12,678 nt of DNA from an uncultured Lachnospiraceae bacterium. GTDB lineage: Bacteria > Bacillota > Clostridia > Lachnospirales > Lachnospiraceae. The position numbers were made by a program, and so were the translations under genes. Shown here piece by piece: positions 5,786-11,527 of this stretch. The notes beneath the pieces are model-generated. The model searched no databases. It worked only from the letters and a program-made list of their open reading frames with translations, and was not told the origin of the DNA. The stretch spans positions 1 through 12,678 of the forward strand of contig CALEFO010000200.1 in assembly GCA_937877165.1 (NCBI GenBank), read 5' to 3'. The stretch's first letter is position 1. Every line of letters begins with the position of its first letter.

Positions 5786-7702
5786 ATGGATGAAGTAAAA
5801 GAACCAAAAAAACCTCTCATGACCTTTTGGATCATTGCGATGGCTCTTCTGTTCCTTCTGAATCTGGTTGCGCTACCAATTGCCAAGTCCTCCCAGATCC
5901 AGGAGACGGACTATGGAACCTTTATGAAAATGACAGAAGAAAAGAAAATCGACAAGGTCGAAATCGAGAGCAACAAGATTCTGTTTACCTTAAAGGATGA
6001 CAGCAATCAGAAGCTTCAGACGGTCTATGAGACCGGTCTGATGGATGATGCCGGACTTGTGGAGAGACTGTACGGCGCAGGAGCTCAGTTCTCAAGCGAG
6101 ATTATTGAACAGCAGTCTCCTCTTCTGTCCTTCCTGCTCTACTGGATTCTTCCGATTGTCATCTTCACGGTTCTTGGAAACATTATGCGCAAGAAGATGC
6201 TCAAGAACATGACCGGTGATGACAGCATGACCTTCGGCGGAGGTTTCGGAGGCCTTGGCATGGGAAAGAGCAACGCCAAGGTTTACGTGAAGTCCTCTGA
6301 CGGCATCAAGTTCTCTGATGTCGCAGGTGAGGAGGAAGCCAAAGAAAATCTGCAGGAGATTGTCACCTACCTGAAGAATCCGACAAAGTATCAGGAGATC
6401 GGTGCGAAGATGCCGAAGGGAGTCCTTCTTGTCGGTCCTCCCGGAACCGGTAAAACCATGCTGGCGAAGGCGGTTGCCGGTGAGGCGGATGTTCCGTTTT
6501 TCTCTATGTCCGGGTCGGAATTCGTAGAGATGTTTGTCGGAATGGGCGCCGCCAAGGTACGTGACCTGTTTAAGCAGGCCAAGGAAAAGGCACCCTGCAT
6601 TGTTTTCATCGATGAGATTGACGCGATCGGCGGGAAGCGTTCCAGCGGTGGAAACTATGGCGGAAATGATGAGCGTGAGCAGACGCTGAACCAGCTCCTG
6701 ACAGAGATGGATGGCTTTGAGGGCAACAACGGCGTCATTATTCTGGCGGCAACCAATCGTCCGGAATCTCTGGATGCGGCACTCACAAGACCCGGCCGCT
6801 TTGATAGGAGAGTACCGGTGGAGCTGCCGGATCTTAAGGGCCGTGAGGATATCCTTAAGGTCCACGCGAAGAAAATCAAAATTGCTGATGACATCGACTT
6901 CAACAAGATTGCCCGCATGGCAGCAGGAGCTTCCGGTGCAGAGCTTGCGAATATCGTGAATGAGGCGGCTCTTCGTGCGGTGCGCGATGGCAGGAGCTTT
7001 GCCAATGAGAGTGACATGGAGGAATCCATTGAAGTCGTCATTGCAGGCTATCAGAAGAAGAACGCGATTCTCTCTGATAAGGAGAAGCTGGTGGTTTCGT
7101 ATCACGAGATCGGACATGCACTCGTTGCTGCGATGCAGGACGGTACAGCTCCGGTTCAGAAGATCACCATTATTCCGAGAACCAGCGGAGCGCTCGGTTA
7201 CACCATGCAGGTGGACAAGGGAAACCATTATCTGGTGAGCAAGGAAGAACTTACCAGCGAAATTGCGACGCTCTGCGGCGGACGCGCAGCGGAAGAGGTG
7301 GAATTCAATTCTATTTCCACCGGTGCCTCCAATGATATCGAAAAGGCAACCAAGCTTGCCCGTCAGATGATTACGCAGTATGGTATGAGCAGTGACTTTG
7401 GCATGGTTGCGTTGGAAACCGTGAACAACCAGTATCTCGGCGGTGATGCTTCTCTTGCATGCTCACCGGATACGCAGACGAAGATTGACCAGCAGGTAGT
7501 TCGTCTTGTGGAGCAGCAGCACCAGAAGGCAGTCAAGATCCTGACGGAGAATAAGCGCAAGATGGACGAACTTGCGCAGTATCTGTATGAGAAGGAAACT
7601 ATCACCGGCGATGAATTCATGGAAATTCTGAACCGCAAGCCGCAGCTTGAGGACAAGTCCAAGGCAGGAGCGGCAGCAGAGTCGGAATCCGCACCGGAAT
7701 AA
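5786..7702 (+). CDS. ftsH: ATP-dependent zinc metalloprotease FtsH
   Basis: A 638-residue membrane-anchored AAA+ protease that forms hexamers and degrades misfolded membrane proteins and some regulators. Membrane segments lie at about 13-32 and 112-131, with the small extracytoplasmic domain between. The AAA module has Walker A GPPGTGKT (217-224), pore loop MFVGMGA (249-255), Walker B VFIDEIDA (273-280) and the second region of homology ending PGRFDR (336-341). The protease domain has the zinc motif HEIGH (440-444), with the third ligand probably Asp517 in GASNDIEKAT. The common HEAGH is HEIGH here, which still fits HExxH. The start ATG has GAGGT six bases upstream; the frame is open 37 codons further upstream, but that stretch is the inverted-repeat leader and is not FtsH-like. 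A small gene follows after 21 bases. Confidence 0.98.
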   Translation: MDEVKEPKKPLMTFWIIAMALLFLLNLVALPIAKSSQIQETDYGTFMKMTEEKKIDKVEIESNKILFTLKDDSNQKLQTVYETGLMDDAGLVERLYGAGAQFSSEIIEQQSPLLSFLLYWILPIVIFTVLGNIMRKKMLKNMTGDDSMTFGGGFGGLGMGKSNAKVYVKSSDGIKFSDVAGEEEAKENLQEIVTYLKNPTKYQEIGAKMPKGVLLVGPPGTGKTMLAKAVAGEADVPFFSMSGSEFVEMFVGMGAAKVRDLFKQAKEKAPCIVFIDEIDAIGGKRSSGGNYGGNDEREQTLNQLLTEMDGFEGNNGVIILAATNRPESLDAALTRPGRFDRRVPVELPDLKGREDILKVHAKKIKIADDIDFNKIARMAAGASGAELANIVNEAALRAVRDGRSFANESDMEESIEVVIAGYQKKNAILSDKEKLVVSYHEIGHALVAAMQDGTAPVQKITIIPRTSGALGYTMQVDKGNHYLVSKEELTSEIATLCGGRAAEEVEFNSISTGASNDIEKATKLARQMITQYGMSSDFGMVALETVNNQYLGGDASLACSPDTQTKIDQQVVRLVEQQHQKAVKILTENKRKMDELAQYLYEKETITGDEFMEILNRKPQLEDKSKAGAAAESESAPE

Positions 7703-7723
7703 AAGAAAGAGAGAATTTTGCAA

Positions 7724-8041
7724 ATGGAAAATCACAAGGAAATCATTGAATATCGGTACGACACACAGCTTCTTCTGGATGTTTACGGATTGGATGACGA
7801 CGGCTGCGATGATCTCGTGGATGAAACAAGAGATTACATTATCAGTAATTTCAAAGGCGATTGTCTGATCGTTGCAGGAGATACCGGAGAGGATGAAATT
7901 GGAGGAGAAAAGGCAACACTGAAGGTTCATTATCATACGAATGAACCCTGGCTGGTTCTGCAGTATTTCCGAACTCTCGGAGAGATTTACGACATCGTTG
8001 TCGAAGATATGCAGCGGCAGACAGACGGGCTGCACGGCTGA
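7724..8041 (+). CDS. Stand-alone protein resembling the FakA (YloV) middle domain; no kinase domain
   Basis: A 105-residue acidic soluble protein, 21 bases behind ftsH and ahead of a strong terminator, so probably cotranscribed with ftsH. Its length and motif order resemble the middle domain of FakA/YloV, the ATP-dependent kinase subunit that phosphorylates fatty acids bound to FakB. Resemblances are Y-x-Y-x-T at 10-14, GDCLIVAGD at 45-53, KVHYHTNEP at 67-75, a VLQY-x(4)-GE segment at 78-87 and IVVEDMQRQ at 91-99. FakA proteins usually read YGYCTE in the first motif; here it is YRYDTQ, so the cysteine is replaced by Asp13, while the HxH pair (His69, His71) is kept. No DAK2 kinase or C-terminal FakA domain is present. 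Function is unknown to me; a binding or regulatory role is inference. The ATG has only a weak GAGAG upstream, and a TTG at 7718 is an alternative start. Confidence 0.82.
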   Translation: MENHKEIIEYRYDTQLLLDVYGLDDDGCDDLVDETRDYIISNFKGDCLIVAGDTGEDEIGGEKATLKVHYHTNEPWLVLQYFRTLGEIYDIVVEDMQRQTDGLHG

Positions 8042-8050
8042 CGAGAACTG

Positions 8051-8089
8051 CTTCCTTCCTTTGCAGATGCAGGGGAAGGAAGTTTTTTT
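8051..8089 (+). terminator. Strong rho-independent terminator after the ftsH unit
   Basis: CTTCCTTCC (8051-8059) pairs perfectly with GGAAGGAAG (8074-8082). The stem continues inward with two G-T pairs, T-A, G-C and C-G to an AGAT tetraloop, about 14 bp in total. Seven T residues (8083-8089) follow directly. Confidence 0.92.
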
Positions 8090-8104
8090 ATAGACAGGAC
8101 TTCT

Positions 8105-8164
8105 GTTGGATAAATTGTGAATTGCGTGGATAAGTCCAAAAGAAGTCACAATTCCCGTGGATAA
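8105..8164 (+). promoter_or_regulatory. Cluster of TTATCCACG-type boxes within an inverted repeat
   Basis: The 9-mer CGTGGATAA (TTATCCACG on the minus strand) occurs at 8125-8133 and 8156-8164, 31 bases apart, with a weaker relative GTTGGATAA at 8105-8113. Each is one base or more from the DnaA box TTATCCACA. The first full box is framed by AATTGTGA (8113-8120) and TCACAATT (8146-8153). This looks like a protein-binding region upstream of the tad promoter; the binding protein is not known. Confidence 0.45.
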
Positions 8165-8210
8165 AATTCATGCACATATACTGAAATCATTGACATTTGA
8201 TTTTTTTATC

Positions 8211-8239
8211 TTGCCAGGTAAAAATATCTCTGCTACGAT
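8211..8239 (+). promoter_or_regulatory. Candidate promoter for the tad operon
   Basis: TTGCCA (8211-8216, five of six to the sigma-A -35) is followed after exactly 17 bases by TACGAT (8234-8239, four of six) with a TGC extension immediately upstream. Transcription would begin near 8246, giving a leader of almost 300 bases. A perfect TTGACA at 8190-8195 has no -10 at usable spacing. Confidence 0.5.
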
Positions 8240-8247
8240 GCATCCAT

Positions 8248-8280
8248 CTTCCGAAAGAACTTTCAGAAATCCTTCGGAAG
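8248..8280 (+). repeat. Leader hairpin 1 (8-bp perfect stem)
   Basis: CTTCCGAA (8248-8255) pairs with TTCGGAAG (8273-8280) around a 17-base loop, which itself contains a GAAAG/CTTTC alternative. It sits at the predicted 5' end of the tad transcript. Confidence 0.6.
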
Positions 8281-8290
8281 AGAGCCTATC

Positions 8291-8331
8291 ATTTCCCTGA
8301 ATCGATGAGCAATATCTGATTTCAGGGAAAT
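8291..8331 (+). repeat. Leader hairpin 2 (11-bp perfect stem)
   Basis: ATTTCCCTGAA (8291-8301) pairs perfectly with TTCAGGGAAAT (8321-8331). If one base is bulged, ATC/GAT extends the stem inward. No T-tract follows. Confidence 0.65.
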
Positions 8332-8508
8332 CCAATCATCTTCAGACCGGAGTTCTTCCGGTGTGCCGGGGCGGTCATGACCCCGCAGAATACTCCTTTA
8401 TTTAGATTATTACTGTTACAGTGCATTTTTCGGAAGTTCACTTCGCATGGTTTTGAAATTCTGTTCGAAGCTTCCTTCGAATTTTTCATAAAAAACGGAA
8501 ACAGAGCT

Positions 8509-8527
8509 GCCGCTTGAAGACTGCGGC
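8509..8527 (+). promoter_or_regulatory. RBS-proximal GC hairpin ahead of tadZ
   Basis: GCCGC (8509-8513) pairs with GCGGC (8523-8527), ending three bases before the ribosome binding site AAAGGA (8530-8535) of the ATG at 8542. Its layout and sequence resemble the element at 1145-1163 before the YerB-type gene: GCCGC, GAAG, CTGCGGCGG and AAAGGA occur in the same order. Confidence 0.5.
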
Positions 8528-8541
8528 GGAAAGGAAATGAT

Positions 8542-9567
8542 ATGGCAAAGCAGAACGAAGCTGGGAAAATTGTCATCTGCGACAGTGAGGCCGGTTATGG
8601 AGAACGCCTGATGGAATATATGAAAGACCACCTTCCCTTTCCGTGCGATATGGAACTGTATACCTCCGCAGAGAAATGGAAGGGCTTTCGGAAGAAGTCG
8701 TCGGGGAAAACAGCACTCCTGATCGTTGCTGAGAGGGAATATGAGGAGGGCGCCGGTCAGAAGGAAGAAAACAGCGTTCTTGTTCTGAATGAAACCGGAC
8801 AGTACCTTGGCGAGAATATCCGGAGTGTCAGCAAATATCAGTCCACGGAGGTCATTCTGGAAATCGTGAAGGAGCTTGTAATGGGGCAGGAAGGTGCCGC
8901 ACCGGGAATGATCCGTCATGGGACCGGCTGCAACATCCTTGGATGCTACACACCGATTTCAAGATGCCTTCAGACCACGTTTTCTCTGGCATTTGGTCAG
9001 CTCCTTGCAAGACAGCACAAGGTACTGTATTTGAACTTCGAGAATTACCCGGGGTTGGATCGGATGCTCGGCAGAACCTTTCGCGGAACCGTTGCGGATC
9101 TTCTTTACTATAACGAGTGTGCACGTGAGAGACTGACAGCGCAGATGGCCCTTCTTACAGAGAATCTGAACGGATTGGACTACATTCCTCCGATGAAGTC
9201 CTTTACAGAGCTGAAAGCCGTCCGGAAGGATCAATGGCTGGAGCTGTTTCACTCACTGGAAGAAATTACGGACTATGAGTATGTGATTCTGGATCTGTCA
9301 GAGTCCACGGACGGGCTGTTTTCGATCCTTCGGGAGTGCGAACAGATCTTTACAATTACCAGGGACGATGCGTGGTCAAAAGCCAAGGTGGCTGCCTATG
9401 AGCAGCTTCTGCAATCAGATGGCTGCGAGGATATTGCGGCGAGAACCAGAAAATGCCGCTTCCCGATTTTTCGAGAGCTTCCAGCAGTGCTGGACAATCT
9501 GACGCATGGGGAGATGGCAGATGCCGTGCGCAAGATCATGGAAGAGGAAGGGTATGGCAGAATGTGA
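8542..9567 (+). CDS. tadZ: TadZ/CpaE-like pilus localisation protein with degenerate P-loop
   Basis: A 341-residue cytoplasmic protein of the MinD/ParA-like superfamily, first gene of a Tad (type IVc, Flp) pilus cluster. TadZ/CpaE proteins help place the secretion machine in the cell. Residues about 8-115 look like an atypical receiver-type domain (IVICDSEAGYGERLMEYM, then alternating strands and helices). The ATPase-like domain begins near 130. Its Walker A position reads GCYTPISRCLQTTFSLA (134-150), where the usual GKT/S lysine is replaced by Gln. Later come VLYLNFENYPGLDRM (161-175) and a Walker B-like YVILDLSES (247-255). A Walker-A-atypical TadZ is known structurally from Eubacterium rectale, so this variation is not unique. 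The ATG has AAAGGA about six bases upstream. The cpaF-family gene follows, and its probable GTG start overlaps the stop by four bases. Confidence 0.85.
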   Translation: MAKQNEAGKIVICDSEAGYGERLMEYMKDHLPFPCDMELYTSAEKWKGFRKKSSGKTALLIVAEREYEEGAGQKEENSVLVLNETGQYLGENIRSVSKYQSTEVILEIVKELVMGQEGAAPGMIRHGTGCNILGCYTPISRCLQTTFSLAFGQLLARQHKVLYLNFENYPGLDRMLGRTFRGTVADLLYYNECARERLTAQMALLTENLNGLDYIPPMKSFTELKAVRKDQWLELFHSLEEITDYEYVILDLSESTDGLFSILRECEQIFTITRDDAWSKAKVAAYEQLLQSDGCEDIAARTRKCRFPIFRELPAVLDNLTHGEMADAVRKIMEEEGYGRM

Positions 9568-10817
9568 GAATAAAGGAAGAAAATGACAGACCACAGTTTA
9601 TGGAAAGAAGCAGGAAAATCCGGGAGCATGTTCTGGAGAAAATTGATTTTTCCAGCGAGATCAGCGATGACCGGGTGCTGGAGTTGATTGATGGAGAGAT
9701 CACCTCATTGGCTTTGGAGGAAGAAATTCTGGTTTCGGAGATGACAAGGCTCCGCCAGGAGGTTTTTCACTCTCTCCGGAAGCTGGATATCCTGCAGGAT
9801 CTTGTGGATGATCCGTCCATCACGGAGATTATGATCAATGGGGCGGATTCCGTGTTCGTGGAACGGGGAGGCGGACTGGAACAGCTCCCGCTCCGATTCA
9901 GCTCCGCAGAACGGCTGCTGGATGTGGTGACGAGGATCGTCTCTTCCTGTAACCGGGTTGTCAGCGAATCCTCTCCGATCGCGGATGCCAGGCTTCCAAA
10001 TGGGGACCGCGTCAATGTGGTTCTTGCACCAACTGCGCTGAACGGACCGATTTTGACGATCCGGAGGTTTCCGGAACATCCGATTGAGGTAAAGGACCTT
10101 CTTGCATTCGGTTCTCTTTCCGAAGACCTTGCAGATTTTCTGAAAGCATTGGTTCGTTCCGGCTACAACATATTTATCAGCGGAGGAACCGGCTCCGGTA
10201 AAACAACCTTTCTGAATGCCATGTCTGCCTTTATTCCGGAAGAGGAACGCGTGATTACCATTGAAGACAACGCCGAACTGCAAATTCGGCATATCCCCAA
10301 TCTGGTGCGGCTGGAAGCACGCAGTGCCAATGTTGAGGGCTGCACTCCGATTAGCATCCGGGATCTGATCCGTACGTCACTTCGAATGAGACCGGACAGA
10401 ATCATTGTCGGTGAGGTCAGAGGCGGAGAAGCAGTCGATATGATTCAGGCGATGAATACGGGACATGACGGATCCATGTCGACCGGTCATGCCAACAGCG
10501 CAATAGATATGATGTCCAGACTTGAGATTATGATTCTGCAGGGAGCAGAGCTTCCGATTGCTGCGATCCGTGCGCAGATTGCCTCGGCACTTGATATCGT
10601 GGTGCATCTTGGAAGATTGCGGGACAAGAGCAGGAAGGTACTGGAAGTAGCAGAAATTCTTGGAATCCGGGAAGGAGAAGTCGCTATGCAGACACTCTAT
10701 CGCTTTGAAGAAAAAGGAGAGCAGGATGGGAAGATCACAGGAGAGTGGATCCGCGAGAATCCGTTGGAGAAGAAGGATAAGCTGGCTCTTGCGGGAATTC
10801 GACTTTCGACAGGATAA
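9564..10817 (+). CDS. cpaF: CpaF/TadA family pilus assembly ATPase
   Basis: A type II/IV secretion ATPase that powers Flp pilin assembly at the inner membrane. From the GTG start it has 417 residues. The N-terminal part contains KIREHVLEKIDFSSEISDDRVLELI (18-42), as expected for CpaF. Then follow ITEIMINGADSVFVERGG (86-103), Walker A GGTGSGKTT (207-215), the Asp-box ITIEDNAELQ (231-240), the Walker B region RIIVGEVRG (279-287) and the His-box TGHDGSMSTGHANS (299-312). Start choice is uncertain. GTG at 9564 overlaps the tadZ stop (ATGTGA) with a distant GAGGAAGG. ATG at 9600 gives a neater CpaF N-terminus but has no close ribosome binding site. The best Shine-Dalgarno (9572-9579) serves an ATG at 9583 in another frame. 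tadB begins inside its 3' end. Confidence 0.94.
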   Translation: MRIKEENDRPQFMERSRKIREHVLEKIDFSSEISDDRVLELIDGEITSLALEEEILVSEMTRLRQEVFHSLRKLDILQDLVDDPSITEIMINGADSVFVERGGGLEQLPLRFSSAERLLDVVTRIVSSCNRVVSESSPIADARLPNGDRVNVVLAPTALNGPILTIRRFPEHPIEVKDLLAFGSLSEDLADFLKALVRSGYNIFISGGTGSGKTTFLNAMSAFIPEEERVITIEDNAELQIRHIPNLVRLEARSANVEGCTPISIRDLIRTSLRMRPDRIIVGEVRGGEAVDMIQAMNTGHDGSMSTGHANSAIDMMSRLEIMILQGAELPIAAIRAQIASALDIVVHLGRLRDKSRKVLEVAEILGIREGEVAMQTLYRFEEKGEQDGKITGEWIRENPLEKKDKLALAGIRLSTG

Positions 10818-11523
10818 AAAACGAATTTTGTTTTTGCTGGAAGGTGTCGGCATTTTATTTGTGATTTCGTGGGTGTTCTACTCTTCATTTGCGGCGGTGA
10901 TTTTTCTGTCTCCTCTGTCGGTGCCGGTTTATCTGCGGCGTAAGGAAAGGCAGGAAGAGAAAAGAAGGCAGGAACTGGTTTCTGAATTCAAGGAATGCAT
11001 GAACAGTCTCCTGACTGCCTTGAAGGCAGGATATTCCTGTGAAAATGCGTTCCGCGCCGCGCAGGAGGAAATGGAAATTTTCTTTGGAAGCGGCAGTGAA
11101 ATTGTAAAGGAGCTTGGGAAAATCGTGGGCGGTATGGACAGTAACGTCCCTTTGGAGGAGCTTCTTTGGCGTTTTGCAGAGGGAAGCGGTTCAGATGAAA
11201 TCCGGGATTTTGCGGAAATCTTTGCAATCGCGCGAAGGAGTGGGGGAAATATGCCGGAAATCCTTCAAAGGACCATTGCACAGATTCAGAATCGTATGGA
11301 TGTGGAACGTGAAATCGGTGTCCTTGTGAGCAGTAAGAGACTGGAGCAGACCATCATGGATATTGTTCCGTTCGGAATCATTGCCTACATCGGACTGACT
11401 TCTAAGGGATTCTTCGATGTCCTGTATCATAACCCGGCTGGAATTCTGGTGATGACAGCCTGTCTTTTTGCCTATCTGTTTGCCTTCGCTTTGTCTGAGA
11501 AGATCGTTGCCATAAAGGTCTGA
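10726..11523 (+). CDS. tadB: TadB-like inner-membrane platform protein (T2SSF family)
   Basis: A 265-residue polytopic protein of the type II secretion F family, one of the two platform proteins on which the CpaF ATPase acts. A basic N-terminus (RIRWRRR, 11-17) precedes hydrophobic segments at about 34-51 and 54-69, then a cytoplasmic domain with LVSEFKECMNSLLTALKAGYSCENAF (84-109) and EIFAIARRSGGNMPEILQRTI (164-184), both typical of TadB, and C-terminal membrane segments at about 210-224 and 238-257. The ATG at 10726 is chosen because AGGAG lies six bases upstream. It overlaps the end of cpaF by 92 bases in a different frame. An earlier ATG at 10660 has no comparable site. The downstream tadC begins after a 4-base gap, so translation is probably coupled. 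Confidence 0.9.
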   Translation: MGRSQESGSARIRWRRRISWLLREFDFRQDKKRILFLLEGVGILFVISWVFYSSFAAVIFLSPLSVPVYLRRKERQEEKRRQELVSEFKECMNSLLTALKAGYSCENAFRAAQEEMEIFFGSGSEIVKELGKIVGGMDSNVPLEELLWRFAEGSGSDEIRDFAEIFAIARRSGGNMPEILQRTIAQIQNRMDVEREIGVLVSSKRLEQTIMDIVPFGIIAYIGLTSKGFFDVLYHNPAGILVMTACLFAYLFAFALSEKIVAIKV

Positions 11524-11527
11524 TTTT

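Larger units (their letters stand above)
8246..8541 (+). other. Structured non-coding leader of the tad operon
   Basis: About 300 bases without a credible gene between the candidate promoter and tadZ. It holds several inverted repeats: 8248-8280, 8291-8331, ACCGGA/TCCGGT at 8346-8362, CGGGG/CCCCG at 8367-8385, and TTCGAA/TTCGAA at about 8466-8483 followed by five T residues. GGAGT (8349-8353) can also pair with ACTCC (8392-8396), enclosing the middle hairpins. The T-run after the TTCGAA pair could be a weak attenuator. I looked for the conserved c-di-GMP riboswitch cores and did not find them. Confidence 0.45.

Noticed and set aside
6092..7228. 378-codon open frame on the minus strand
   Set aside because: Antisense to ftsH, whose conserved motifs account for this sequence; the antisense product shows no domain.
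8190..8195. Perfect TTGACA as the tad -35 element
   Set aside because: No -10-like hexamer lies 15-19 bases downstream; TTGCCA/TACGAT with exact 17-base spacing fits better.
8238..8300. 20-codon ORF in the tad leader as a leader peptide
   Set aside because: Its ATG overlaps the candidate -10 element, it has no ribosome binding site, and the sequence is better explained as hairpin arms.
8246..8541. c-di-GMP riboswitch before the tad genes
   Set aside because: The expected conserved core strings of the class I aptamer (GGCAAACC, GACGCAAAGCC) are absent on inspection, and nothing resembling class II was seen.
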